25,300 bases of DNA, from assembly GCA_027943245.1 (NCBI GenBank), contig JANDJZ010000721.1:1-25300 (forward strand). The letters run 5' to 3'. Within the stretch, counting starts at the first letter, position 1; each line of letters opens with the position of its first letter. Both the position numbers and the translations under genes were made by a program. Positions 1 to 11,214 of the stretch are shown here, in pieces. Source of the DNA: Acanthamoeba sp. SK_2022b (lineage: Eukaryota > Discosea > Longamoebia > Acanthamoebidae). The notes under the pieces are model-generated. The model was not told where the DNA came from. It ran no database searches and saw only the letters and a list, made by a program, of their open reading frames with translations.

Positions 1-131
1 ACCCGGAAGGGTTTCCTGCAGTCGCAGGTGACCAACAACAACTAACAGCCACAACCCTGTTTGCCTCAAGCTGGCTGTGCAACGCCAACACCAGCGGCGG
101 TTCAGCGGTTCAAGGAGTTTGGCGTCAACCA
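1..131. other. Left edge, downstream flank of the first Zn2Cys6-PAS gene
   Basis: This is the 3' flank of the minus-strand gene ending at 132. On the plus strand, frame 1 is open from base 1 to a TAA at 43-45 and could be the last 14 codons of a convergent gene entering from the left (it reads RKGFLQSQVTNNN at its end). That stretch is too short to identify, so this is only a possibility. Confidence 0.25.
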
Positions 132-964
132 TCAATTAGGGAACGGAGAGAAGGGGCGGGGCGATTCCAGCAGGCCCAGCACGGCCTCCAACTGGTCATC
201 GTCCGCCTCGGCCGACCACTGCCCCTCCTGTTCCTCCTCCTGCTGCTGCTGTTGATGCTCCTGCAATCGCTGGTCGTCGTGGCCGTGGCTGATCTCTTGG
301 ATGGCGGCCAGGCCGCCGCCAGGCATCGGCGCCGCCGCAGCGAGCCACTGCTCCAACTCGAACGAGGCCGACAAGGGCGCCTGGTGGTGCGACGACGCGT
401 CGAGCTCGACCAGTGAAGCGTGCGCTGGACCGAGGGCAAGCTCCTGGCCCGTGGCGGAGTTGGAGAGGCGCGAGGTCCGCCGCGTGGTTGTGGTCGTCGT
501 GGTGGTCGTCGTCGTCGTGAAGAGGGAGTCGAAGAAGGCCGGGAACCGCGTGCGGAAGCGGTGGAACTCGTCCGGCGTGTGGAGTATGTCGTGCTCGGGC
601 TGCGCGCTCGGGCTGTCCATCACCAACTCCACCAGCAGCACCAGCCATTGCGGCTGAATCGTCGACCGACACCATCAGTCCACCGCCCACACACACACAC
701 ACATGACACGGCCACCGAGGGGGGGGGGCAACCTTCCAGAGTTTGTTGTAGAAGACCTGGTGGCGCAGGCGGAGCGTGAGGGGCGAGCCGTTCTTGTGCT
801 GCCACGTCTGCACCGTGGCCCACAGGTCGCCCACGGGCGAGGCGGGCTTGGCAAAGATGTTCACGAGGATGATGAAGAGCGTCTCCTTGTCCGTGCGCGA
901 GATCGTCTGGATGGGCTTCCCCACGAGCTCCGTCTGAACAAGAGCACGCGCGCATATGAATGTG

Positions 965-1029
<65 letters not shown>

Positions 1030-1487
1030 AAAAGATTGAGAAGGGAGAATTGGGGGGGGTAAGTGTAGGCTGTACGAGGTCATAGCCGGTGAGCGCGCAG
1101 TAGCCGGGCGAGGCGTAGACAAAGATCGGCGAATGCAGGCACAGCTCCAGGGGATCGGCCGGAGCCCTCATGTCGTACACCGCGAACACGTCGTGTCTGC
1201 GCATGCATAGGGTTATTAAGGTGGCGCGCTAAGACGACAATAATAAAAGAACGAAGACGACAAAGAACGAAGAGGAGACGAAAATGAAGACGACGAGAAG
1301 AGGTGAGGGTGAGTACTCGATGTCGGAGAGGAGGCAGGGCTCATCGGCGATGAGATGGAAGTAGTCGTCGATGAAGGGCAGCGCTTGCTTCATGACGTGA
1401 CAATGCGCGGCCTCGCCGTACAACTCGGCCCACGTCCGCCGCCGTCCGCCGCCTCTGCTCTTTCTCGCAGTCGACACTTGTGACGAA

Positions 1488-1519
<32 letters not shown>

Positions 1520-2498
1520 AGACGACAACAGCGAGAGCGGGTCGAACGGCGGCGATGACGCGAAGAACGCCGAGGCAGATGATGAAGTGGCGTCAAAGAC
1601 GTGACCTGACGAGAAGCTCGGGTTAAAGTAGAGCAGGTTCGTCGACGTCGGGCCCTTGGCCTTGCCTCTATGTTGTATCTGTTGATGATGATGTGGTTGT
1701 TGTTGTTGTTGTTGAAGTTGAAGAAGAAGGTGGTGTTGTTCGACGCGCTCGCGCAGGTCGAGCAGCTCGCCGCGCAGTCGGCGGTTGTCCTCTTCGAGCT
1801 CGCGCACGCGCTGCGCGGCGAGCTGGCCCACGTCGCGTCGCAGCTGGGCGTTCTCGCGCTTGACCTCGCGCACCTGCTCCACGAGCAGCGACATCAGCGG
1901 CTCGACGTAGCCGTCCACTGGCGGCCTGGCCCAGTCGCCGGCGCTGCTGGCTCTGCTCGCGGTGGCCTCCTCCGACGCGCGCTGCCGCTTCGCGTGGCCA
2001 TCGAGTGCCACCGCGTCGGTTGTCGATCGCGACTGTGGTTGTTGTTGATGGCGGTCATGGTCGAGTTGAAGCGGAGATGAGGAGGACGATGACGATGATG
2101 AAGAAGAAGAAGATGTGGTGAAGGTGAGGTCAACAAAGGCGTCGGTGGCGGCCGCGGTTGGTGGAATGTTGGGAATGTGGCTGGTTGTGGTGGCGGGTGG
2201 CCACCCGTTTGCCGGGTCGCGCTGCGGGCCATAGAAGCCCGGGCGGCCACGCTTGCGCGACGGCGCCGGCACGCACTGGTCGACGATGCTGGCGGCCACG
2301 CATCGCCGACATGGGTCTTGCCTGGAGGGCCCGCCAGGCGCAAGTTTAGAAGAGAGCCCAGGCTTGCTAGGCGAAGAGAGGCCAGAAGGAGGCGAAGAGA
2401 GCGAGGAGGGAGGGGGAGGGGCACCCGTCGCAGGCCGAGTGGGCGACCCGGCAAGGCATACACACTCGCTTCTTGAACATCATCTTTGTGGGCACCAT
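132..2498 (-). CDS. Zn2Cys6 - coiled coil - PAS transcription-factor-like protein (paralog 1)
   Basis: Five exons: 2498-2425, 2321-1317, 1196-1076, 933-733 and 653-132 (TGA at 134-132), 640 aa. All phases close. The N-terminus holds a complete fungal-type binuclear zinc cluster, C13-x2-C16-x6-C23-x5-C29-x2-C32-x8-C41, split by intron 1 (a GTGCCC donor). An AT-hook-like KRGRPG follows, then a serine-rich stretch, then a leucine/charged coiled coil at about residues 166-225, a typical dimerisation segment after a Zn2Cys6 domain. Exons 3-4 (about 380-470) form a PAS domain (FVYASPGYCALTGYDL, then LRLRHQVFYNK). The tail contains poly-Thr, Gln and acidic runs. The layout resembles fungal ERT1/AcuK-type regulators, so sequence-specific nuclear DNA binding with PAS sensing or dimerisation is the inferred role. 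The start ATG at 2498 is followed at once by the basic KKRVC motif. The gene lies head to tail with its paralog upstream. Confidence 0.88.
966..1027. repeat. (GT)n microsatellite in an intron
   Basis: An almost pure GT tract of about 31 units on the plus strand (AC on the sense strand). It lies inside intron 3 (1075-934) of the first Zn2Cys6-PAS gene and fills nearly half of that intron. Confidence 0.95.
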
Positions 2499-2771
2499 CT
2501 CGCCGGCACGTCGCGTTTAAGTTTGCCTCTTTTTTTCTTCATTTTTCCTCTTTATTATTGTTATTACATTGTAATTAAAATAATTCCCGCTTTTACCCGT
2601 ATCGAGGCGATAAACGGAACACCGCGTGCCGACGGCCCCGACGGCTCCGACTGTCACGGAGCTGGCCGGTCAAGATCAAGCCCCCCCCCACAAGTTGGCG
2701 AAGTGAAGGGAGGTGACCCGAATAGCGAGGCTTGCGTTTGTACAAAAAGACAAGAGAGAGGGAGAGCGCGA
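2499..2771 (-). promoter_or_regulatory. Intergenic region between the two Zn2Cys6-PAS paralogs
   Basis: These 273 bp hold the 3' flank of the upstream paralog (stop at 2772) and the presumed promoter and 5' UTR of the downstream one (start 2498). An AT-rich block at about 2525-2590 stands out from the GC-rich surroundings and is the likeliest core-promoter area. A run of nine C lies at about 2683-2692. I recognise no specific factor site. Confidence 0.4.
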
Positions 2772-5301
2772 TCAGGAGGGCTGGCCCACGCGAGGCGCGA
2801 ATTCGTCGAGGAGCTCCTCGAGGCTCTGGTCGGCCAACGACTTTCCGCCGCCGCTGCCGTTGGTGCTGACGATGGTGACGCGTTGTTGTTGTTGTTGTTG
2901 CTGTAGCTGCTGGCTCTCGGCGGCCTTGCGCTTCTGTTCCTGTAGGATGGCCCTGCACTCGTCGTCCTCGAGCAGCTCGGCCAGGGTGATGTTGCTCCAC
3001 GTCGCCTGCGAGGCCGGCGTCGACGTCGTCGGCAAAAACAGCGCCGACGCGCCCAACTCCGATGACGACGACGACAGCGACAAGGAAGACGACGACGAAG
3101 ATGACGTCGCTGGGTCGAGCGGGTTGGAGTCGGGTGACGAGTCGAACGATGAGGCCGGAGAGGTTGACGAGTAGGACTGCGGCGATTGCGGCAACTGCTG
3201 CTGCTGCTGATGATGAACGTAGTGGTGGTACTGGCGATGATTGGCGATGGCTGACGACGACGACGGCGGCGACGCGTGGAAAGGCAACTGATAAGGAAAC
3301 GACGGGAATGCGGAGAATGTGGTGGCGGACAGGGAAGCGGTGGGCGGGAAGGGAAGGGAGGAGGAGGAATAGGGCGGTGAGGGGCCGCCGAGCGGCGGCT
3401 GGCCGGTGATGGTGGTGACCGTGGTGGTGACGGTCTTGGTCGTGTAGAGCGAGTTGAAGAAGGCCGAGAACTGGCTCTTGAAGCGCTGCAGCTCGCTCGG
3501 GTTGTGGAGGATGTCGCTCACCGATCGCTGCGGCTGCGGCGCGTCGTCGTCCAACACTGACTCGACAGACACGAAATACCACTTGGGCTGGAGAGCGAAG
3601 AACGAAAGCGAAGAGAAAACGAAAGCGAAGAACGAAGAGAGAAGTGATGACGTCAGCACACAAGCGCAAATGGAGATGGATGGCGGGCGGACTTAACCTG
3701 TCGCTGCTTGTTGTAGAAGAGCTGGTGACGCAGGCGCACAACGAGAGCGCGCTTGTCCTTGGTGGCCCAGGTCATAGTGGTGACGAAGATCTCGCCCGTG
3801 GGCTTGGTCGGCTTGCTGAAGATGCGGGTGAGGATGACGAAGATCATTTCCTTCTCCGTATGGCAGAGCATCGTGATCGGCTTGCCCATCAGTTCCTCCT
3901 ACAACACGCAATTATTTTAATTTATAGCTAATATTACCTTTCTATCGCCAATAAATGAAAGAAATGAATTTAATTCAATAATAAAAATAATTAAAAACCA
4001 TAATTGTGGTGAGGCTACCTGGGTGAACCCGGTCAGGGCGCAGCAGGCCGGCGAGGCGTGTACAAAGACCGGCGGCTTGACGCACAACTCCTCAACAGAC
4101 TTGGGCTCTCCCACGTAGAACGCAGCAAACGCCTCCGTTCTACGCCACAAATAAAATACAATAAAAATGAATAATAAAATAAATGCTGTGAGAGTAGCAT
4201 GAGGAGGGACGCATACAGGACGTCGTTGACGACGAACGAGTCCATGTAGTCGCTGTACTCCTGCAGGAAGGGCAGGGTGGCCATGACCGCTTGTCGCTGG
4301 AGGGCAGAGTCGAGCACGTTGGTCGTCGTGGTGGCGATCGTCGTGGAGAGGGTCGACGAGGAGGAGGAAGAAGAGGAGGGCAAGGAGGTCGCGAAGTCGT
4401 GTCGCCTACTCCTCCGCGAGCCCTTGGCGAGGGCGGCCATCTCGCGCCTGAGGTCGTCCAGCTGTCGCCTGTGCTCCCTGTCGCTGTCGTCCAACCGCAC
4501 GCGCAGGTCGAGCACCTCCTCGCGCAGGTCGGCGTTCTCGCGCTTGATCTCGCGCACCTGCTCGATGAGCAGCGACACCAGCGACTTGACCTGGGCCATC
4601 TCCCCCGCCGACGCGTCCGGCGCGCCGCCGTTGCCCACGTCGCTCCGCAGCTTCTTGGCCGCAGGCTGGGCCCCGTAGTCAAAGGGCAATGCCGTCGTCG
4701 TCGCGGCGGCGGCGGCGGCGGCGGGAGCGGGGAAGGCCGGCAGCGGCACGGGCATCGAGGGGGAGGAGGAGGAGGAGGACAGGGAGGCCATGGGCGGCGC
4801 TGGCGCGGTAGCGCTGGAATGCGTGAAGAATGCAGAGCTGGGCATCAACCCCACGTGCATGCCCGCGGTCGCTGTGCCAGGGGCGGTCGAGGCAGCGGGC
4901 CGACCGCGCGGCTTGCCCGGGGGCGGGGGCGTGCACTGGTCGGCCATGCCGGCCCCGATGCAGCGGCGGCATGGCTGTTGCCTGGACAGACACACGCAAC
5001 CAGGAAGCGAGTGAGGAGAAAAAGTCCGGTTGCACTCATTTTTATTTTCAAATAAAAATCTTCTTAACCCTGGCATATATATCCACTTAATGAAATAAAA
5101 AATTATAAATGAAAAATATGATAGAGCAGCATGATTTATGCTTTTGGAATCAAATAAATTACAGCAACCTAGATTTGAGGGGAGTGGATTTAATCAAGAG
5201 TTTTATCCTGCCGGGAAGGTGAAAGATGCTTACCCGTCACAGGCAGTGTGAGCTCTTCGGCACTGGAGGCAGACCTTCTTCCTCGGTCGCTGTTGCATCA
5301 T
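2772..5301 (-). CDS. Zn2Cys6 - coiled coil - PAS transcription-factor-like protein (paralog 2)
   Basis: Five exons: 5301-5234, 4981-4217, 4139-4019, 3898-3698 and 3587-2772 (TGA at 2774-2772), 656 aa. Zinc cluster: C11-x2-C14-x6-C21-x5-C27-x2-C30-x8-C39, followed by an AT-hook-like KPRGRPA. Next come Ala- and Ser-rich linkers and a coiled coil containing SLVSLLIEQVREIKREN, nearly identical to the same place in paralog 1. The PAS domain spans exons 3-4 (FVHASPACCALTGFTQ, then VRLRHQLFYNK) and continues as PKWYFVSVESV. Exons 3 (121 nt) and 4 (201 nt) have exactly the same lengths as in paralog 1 and all four intron phases match, so the two arose by tandem duplication. The tail carries His-, Gln- and Ser-rich runs. 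A nuclear regulator is inferred. The first ATG (5301) is chosen; a second ATG follows directly. Intron 1 is long (252 nt) and AT-rich. Confidence 0.88.
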
Positions 5302-5738
5302 CAAATCTTGTTCGCCGCTGGAAGAAGAGAGAGACTGAGTGCAGTCCTCGAGCACTTTAGTTCAACGGACACAAATAAACGAGAGTCAACCGCGAGGGTT
5401 AGAGTTTGTGGGGCCTATCGGCGCTCTGGTCGATTTGGTCCAAAGGCCCGCGGCGCCATTGGGCGTGCCGCCCCCTTCCAACCGTTGCCCGACTGATTCC
5501 TTTTGGCGCTGGGCAATCGTGTCATCCCGGCCTCATGTTCTGAACATGTCGGCACCGTGCCCGCTGCAATGCAGCAACGCTACTGCCATTCATGCCCAAA
5601 ACAATTAAAAATAAATAAATATTATTTTAAAATAATAATCGAGTTCTCCTCCTCGGCACGAGAGCTCTCTTTGTCTTCTTCTTCTTCTTCTTCTTCCATA
5701 TGTGCAGGCGTCTGGGGAGAAAAGGAGGGAAAGCGCCC
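5302..5738 (-). promoter_or_regulatory. Intergenic region upstream of Zn2Cys6-PAS paralog 2
   Basis: This 437-bp gap lies between the stop of the PAP2-type gene (5739) and the start of paralog 2 (5301). It should hold the 3' UTR of the first and the promoter and 5' UTR of the second. I see an AT-rich stretch at about 5600-5640 and a TTC-repeat tract at about 5674-5697. I see no convincing additional gene or RNA. Confidence 0.4.
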
Positions 5739-6130
5739 TCACGCCTTGGCCCGCTCCTCCTCTTCCTCCCCGCGGGCTTGATCGGCGTCAAAGTTGAGCA
5801 CGTCGTCGTCTTCATTGTCAAAGTCGTCGTCTTCGTAACTGTCGCCGCCAAGCACGAGGTCGTCGTCGTGGTCGTCCTCTCCGAAGATAGCGGAGCCGTC
5901 TCCGCCCCACTCCCGCATGGACCGACAGGGCAGGCGGGGTCGCAGCCACCGCCAGGCTCGTCGCGCGGCCCGCTTGTAGGGGGCCATCGTGTAGATGCCG
6001 CCAAAGTAGAGCCCGAACACGATCAGCGGGATGGCAAACACCACGTCGGTGAAGTAGTGGTAGCGCAGGTACAGCGTCGAGAAGGTGATCAGCACCGCCG
6101 CCACCAGACAGCTCCAGCCTGACCGCCCAG

Positions 6131-6211
<81 letters not shown>

Positions 6212-6819
6212 GAGTTCCTCACCCAATCGCACGCGCGCACTGGGGGAGGGGGGGTGTACCGTATTTGGGGTAGCCGAGCTTGAGGGCGGCGATGGCGGGG
6301 ACCCAGGTGAGCGCGACGTGGCCCGAGGGGAACGAGCCGTAGGTGCCCTCGTCGGTCTTGGACAGCGTGCCGCGGATGATGTCGCTGAACCAGTAACCAG
6401 TAGCCGGACAGTGGGTGCTTGAACCTGACGGTCGGTCGACGCGCGCAGCGAGCTGTGTGAGCTACAGGGGGAAGGGGGAGAGAGGGGGGGGGGGCGTGCG
6501 CACCTGTGCTCGAGCGAGACGCGAGGACTCACGGCCGGGAACATGAAGCTGACGATGTAGTTCAGCAGGAAGGCGCCTGTGGAAAGAGGGGAGGACGTCA
6601 GGCCAAGGCAGAGGCCAAGGCCACTGCGCAGTTGCGGGCGCGCTCAGCTGGGAGGAGAGTTACCCAGAACGGCGAGGATGATCATCAGCAGCCGACGCCA
6701 GACGGCCGCGTCGTGGGTGAACCAGAACGTCCACTTCCAGAAGCGGTAGCGGTAGGTCTTGGCCAACCCCTTCTTGCCCGACGAAGCCCTGCCGTGTGTG
6801 CAACAACAACAACAACAAC

Positions 6820-6885
<66 letters not shown>

Positions 6886-7934
6886 GGCTGGTTAGGCATG
6901 GCGTAGGGAGAGACGAGGAGAGAGAGGAAGAAGTGAGGTACCCGTCGAACGAGGGAGCGGACAACTCGAGGTCCTTCTCATCGCCGCCCTCGGTCGAGGC
7001 CATCTCCTGCATCTCCGTGTACTTGTGGGGGTTGTGCGACTCGATGTCCCTGCGCGTGGCCCGACGTGAGCCGACGGGCGTGTACAAGTGGGGGAGGGGT
7101 TGCAAGAGGGAGTCCACGACGTACGCCTCGAGCGAGTCGGTGCGGGCGCCAGTGAATCCGCAGATGAAGTACTCCCACAGGCCCACGTAAACGATCAGCA
7201 CGCTGCACCATCCAAAGAAGCTGCACGCGCGCACACGATGGATCAGCCTCGTGGTGCATAAAGTAGAGGAGAGGAGAGAGTGACGAGGTCTACCTGGCGT
7301 AGTAGATCTGGAGGATCTCGGTGAGGAGTGGCCCGATGAGGCTCTCGGGGCCGATGATGTTGTTGCCATCGGCCCACAGCGAGAGCTGTCCGTCGGGGAA
7401 GAGCCAGCCGAGCATGAAACGGTCCATGCCGAGCAGCTCGTCGTCGTAGAGCTTGAGATCGGGTTCGCGTTCTCGCATCTCGTGGACAGTACCGTGGGTG
7501 CCCTCGTAGTAGATGAGGATGGCCAGGGCCAGCACGCCCATCAGCAGGCCACGGGCCACGGCAGCGCTCAAGGTGTCGTTGTAGCCGCAGTGGTTCGCCC
7601 ATCTGATGTAGACGTAGAGCCCTATGGCCAGGAAGCCCCACAAGAGAGTGATGACAACGCTCCCCACGAAGCCCGCCAGGAAGAGGAAGGTGAAGCCCAT
7701 CAGCTGCATCACGGTGAGCAGGAAGATGACGCGCTGATCTGGGAATCGGTCCGAGTAGCATCTTTTCCGATTGCGATGTCGACTTGGAGAAGGCGACCGA
7801 GTCGAAGTCGCGGGAAGTGATAGCACGCTGTCGTTGTTGATTGATGATGCTTTGTGGAAGGTCTCATTTTCGAGATCGATGTCTTCGGTAGAATCTTCAA
7901 AATCGGGCGCTCGCTCGGTGCTTGAAGGGTCCAT
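5739..7934 (-). CDS. PAP2-superfamily multi-pass membrane protein (Aur1/lipid phosphatase type)
   Basis: Exons: 7934-7294, 7220-6942, 6788-6664, 6576-6533 (or to 6504), 6461-6260 (or from 6424) and 6118-5739 (TGA). The model with a donor at 6532 and acceptor before 6461 is open throughout and gives 556 aa. The protein has about six to eight hydrophobic segments. The catalytic motifs of the PAP2 fold are present: FPSGHVALTW (C2) and LRYHYFTDVV (C3, R-x-H-x3-D), the form seen in the Aur1/PAP2_3 branch. It should act on a phosphorylated lipid headgroup (phosphatase or phosphotransferase) in an internal membrane; the exact substrate cannot be told. The C-terminal 60 or so residues are strongly acidic and probably cytosolic. 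The start ATG sits in a CACCATGG context. Around exon 5 a 7-bp tandem duplication makes the splice model uncertain (see findings). Two introns hold long CA repeats. Confidence 0.85.
6132..6209. repeat. (CA)n microsatellite in an intron
   Basis: About 39 CA units on the plus strand, GT on the sense strand. It lies in intron 5 (6259-6119) of the PAP2-type gene and makes up more than half of it. Confidence 0.95.
6388..6401. repeat. 7-bp tandem duplication AACCAGT x2 in the PAP2-type gene
   Basis: AACCAGT occurs twice back to back at 6388-6394 and 6395-6401, inside exon 5 of the PAP2-type gene. Because the unit is 7 bp, one copy more or less changes the reading frame. The frames on either side both encode GYWFS-like residues across the repeat. 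Confidence 0.9.
6825..6884. repeat. (CA)n microsatellite in an intron
   Basis: About 30 CA units preceded by an (AAC)n stretch at about 6801-6820, in intron 2 (6941-6789) of the PAP2-type gene. Confidence 0.93.
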
Positions 7935-8376
7935 GGTGACTGTATCTATGCGCGAAGAGGAGACAGAGTTCGAGGCTGCAGAACAGAGATGGATCTGAGC
8001 GAATTAAATCGATTATATATCAATCGAAGCTTCGCTCGTGTAGAATCCTGCAAGCCTTGCCCCAACCACCCGCCAGGTTCAACGAAATGCAGGAGCGAGA
8101 GCAAGTAGGAAGAACAAGTCCCCGCAACCCCCTCGTGTTGGTCCTGATATGTTCCTGCAACCGTTCCCCAAACAAGAAGCTCAACTCCCGAAACTCCCCG
8201 TTGGCGGCGTTGAGCCCCTTCCCTCGCCTCTTTTCTCGGTCTTTCCCTTTAGAAATGAGGAATTCAATCCACCGCAGCCCGCCGATTGGCCAACCTCTTG
8301 AGGCACAGGGACAATCGCGCAGAGATTGGCGGCGCTGGCGAGTGGGTGGGTGCAAGTGGGTGCGCCCACACCCTCC
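7935..8376 (-). promoter_or_regulatory. Intergenic region and likely promoter of the PAP2-type gene
   Basis: This 442-bp gap lies between the SMU1 stop (8377) and the PAP2-type start (7934). About 80-90 bp upstream of that start is a TATA-like ATATATAAT (sense strand) flanked by the short inverted repeat TCGATT/AATCGA (8009-8014 and 8022-8027). This is a plausible core promoter. A CCAAT motif in sense orientation occurs near 8282. I see no further gene. Confidence 0.4.
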
Positions 8377-11030
8377 TCATTTCTCGCCCTTCCACAGCTT
8401 CAGGAGGCCGTCATCGGCAAAGGTGGCGATGAGGTTCTTGTGCGGGTGGTGGGCCAGGCCGATGACCTCCTTCTCGTGCAGGTCCTGCAGAATATTTCGA
8501 TTGCACATGTGTCGCAAGTGTGTGTCACGCGGAAACGCCCAGTGAGCGAGCGTCGCACACGCACACGCACACGCACACGCACAAATACACAACAGAGGCT
8601 GGCAAAGGCGACGTGCCATGAGGGTGTAGTCGAGGTTGCCAGTGTTGGCGTTGAAGCAGTAGAGGTGCCTGTCCTCGCCCACGGCGTAGATGAAGCCGCC
8701 CTTCCTGGCCGTGAGGCACTTGAGGAAGACCACGTCCTTCTTCCCCGAGAAGTAGGACTTGATCACCTTGCCCTGAACAACACGAGACCAGAGAACATGA
8801 TGACAGCGGCGTAAGAAGAAGAAGATGATGAAGATGAAGAAGATGGTGTAGGTCGTGTTGGTACCTTGAGATTCATGAGATGGACGGTGTTGGATTTGCT
8901 GCCGACGACGATGTACTCGGGGTTGAGAGGGGAGAGGAGGAGCGAGTGGATGGAGGTGAGCTCGGTGATGTGCCGTCCGGAGCCGCTCGGCGAGAAGAAG
9001 CGGAGGCAGTCCGTCGTCTTGGCGTCCCACACTCGAATCGTGCCATCGCTGCTGCCCGAAATGATCTGCAAACAATAAATAAATAAATATTAATATTAAT
9101 ATAAATTTGAATATAAATACAATCCAATAAGCACAGGGAGTTCGTTCGTACATAGTTTTCATCTTCCGAGTAGATGGCGGCGTTGACGTAGGAGGTGTGG
9201 CCCCTGAAGATCTTGAGCGTTTTGCCCGACTTCAGGCCGTGTATTCTGCCAGAAACCGGCGTTCGGGATCAGAGTTGGTGACGTGTGGCGCGTCGCAAGC
9301 AACGATCGTGTGCAGGTGTGGGGGGCCCTTACCTGATGGTGTGATCGAATGAGGCAGAGAGGATGTGCGAGGAGTCGTCGGCGAAACTGACGCAGGTGAC
9401 GCCCTCGACGTGGGCCTTTTCGAACTTGCGCAGACACTTGCCGGTCGCCATGCGCCAGACCTGCGCACGACGCGAGGAGGAGGAGGAGGAAACAGAGCAT
9501 GCATCAGAGAGGAAACTCGACGGAGCGCCGCAGGTTCGTGTGGCGAGTCGTGTACCTTGACCTGGCCGTCCTGACTGCCCGACACGAGGAGTTCGCTGTC
9601 CTTGTTGAAATTTACACAGAACACCGACTCGGCGTGCATCATGAACTTGTCCTGCACGTGTTCGAGAACGCAGCAAGGTCGATCTCACGGTGAGCAGCGT
9701 TTCGCTCTTGTTCTTTTCTTGATTGCCAACTTGTTGGCCGGTGGCGGTGGGGTGGAGCAAGACAAACCTCGGCCTGGTACTGCAGGTCCTTGCGGAGCTT
9801 GCCCGTGACCCAGTCCCACACCTCGATAAAACCGTCCACGCTTCCCGTGACCAGCGACTGACCGTCGAGCGAGAACGCCGCAGCTTCGGCGTGCGACTTG
9901 GCTCCAAACTAAACATTGCCCCATCAGAGCCACTCTCTCACAGTTCCAATGCAAAGGAAGAAATGATAAAATAACAAAGAGAAAAAATATTGCCATAATT
10001 ATTATAAATAATATAATAATAATAATAATACTAAAAGCAAGACGTGCCTTGACGATCTTCTCGAGTTGAGTCGGGAAGGTCTCTTCTTCCTCCTGCTGGG
10101 CGGCGGCGGTCCCTCGGAACAGATCGAGCTCCGAGCCGGGTGGCAGCAGGCCCTGAAGCTGCTGATACTTGAGCGCCTGGTTGATGAGGGCCATCAGGCG
10201 CGATGGCGGCACCACCTGCACCTCGGCCACCAGAGCTGTCGCACACAAAAAGGTAAGCAGATGAAAAACGAGTACCTGCGGCACGTCCTCCGTCGCAACT
10301 GGATGTGCAGGGTAGCTACCTTTGGCGATGACCGCACGTCGCTTCTCTCTGTTGGAGCCGTCAGGATAGGCGTCGCGGTGGTCAAAGAAGGGTTTGTTGA
10401 TCAGTCGCTGCAGTCTGAGATATCGTTCCGGGTCCTTGTTGCGGAGGATCACCATCGGCGCCGTGTCGCGCAGCATTGCTCGCGCCGTCTCGCTCTCCTT
10501 CAGCTCTATCATCTCGATCACAATCTGCACGCGCAGGAGGCAAGCCGACGTCACTTGACTTGCACGTATAGCGGGGGGGGAGAGGGAAAGCATACACAGG
10601 CGGCGTACCTGCTCATACAAGTCGATGACGAGAGACTGAGGGAGGGCAAAGGTGCCCACCGTCCGCAGCACCGCATCCCAGCGGCCGTGCGTGACGTCTG
10701 AGCTGAAGGCGTCGATGTTCTCCACCGTGTTCAGCGATATCTGTGCCTCCTCCTGTGCAGAGCGGTGAGCAACGTAATAAACACCACCCTGAGAAAGAAC
10801 AAAAAAAGAACATACCTGGAGTGTGTGCATGGCGTTAAAGAGCGACTGCTCCTTGAGGAACTGCAAGATTAGCCGGATGACACTGCAATTGGACGCAATT
10901 AGCGCAGAGAAGCAGGCATAAAAGTACGATTGGCAAAAATTATTCTCTATCACAGCGAATGAGCAATCAAGGAGACAGGAACGAGGTGCAGGGTCAAATC
11001 GTACTCTCCTGAATCGGCCCTGACGCTCAT
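8377..11030 (-). CDS. SMU1: SMU1 spliceosomal LisH/CTLH/WD40 protein
   Basis: Twelve exons: 11030-11005, 10882-10816, 10752-10609, 10524-10320, 10235-10048, 9908-9768, 9651-9556, 9460-9333, 9245-9152, 9065-8865, 8772-8617 and 8484-8377 (TGA), 517 aa (animal SMU1 is about 513). All phases close. The N-terminus is a LisH motif ([18 protein letters not shown]) followed by a CTLH-like region ([16 protein letters not shown]). Then come the conserved linker [19 protein letters not shown] and GLLPPG, and a seven-bladed WD40 propeller ([44 protein letters not shown], ending LLKLWKG). SMU1 works with RED/IK in the spliceosomal B complex in the nucleus. Introns 5 (donor at 10047) and 11 (donor at 8616) start with GC rather than GT: no GT donor keeps the conserved reading frame there. 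Confidence 0.97.
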
Positions 11031-11214
11031 CTTCGATGCTGCTGGAAAAAGAAAAGAATTTCTCGTCGTCTTTTTTCCCGCGCCAAAACCGGACTTTTCT
11101 GGCTTCCCAAAAAAGGCAAGCAACCCGTTCCCTTCTCGGCGCTCTCAACGTAGAGCTAGTCGGCCACAAGTGAATGCATGAGCACAGTAGATGTTTAAAA
11201 CAGGTCGGTACAAC
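11031..11214 (-). promoter_or_regulatory. Short intergenic region upstream of SMU1
   Basis: These 184 bp between the stop of the unrecognised helical-protein gene and the SMU1 start must hold the 3' UTR of the first and the SMU1 promoter and 5' UTR. Apart from A-rich runs at about 11044-11060 there is no distinctive motif. Confidence 0.35.

Noticed and set aside
196..1122. 308-codon and similar minus-strand open frames with His-Thr or Cys-Val runs
   Set aside because: They run through intronic CA/GT microsatellites and across splice sites of the real gene, in the wrong frame for its exons.
8536..8590. ACACGC repeats as a possible CRISPR-like or satellite array
   Set aside because: It is a short impure CA microsatellite within an SMU1 intron, with no spacers.
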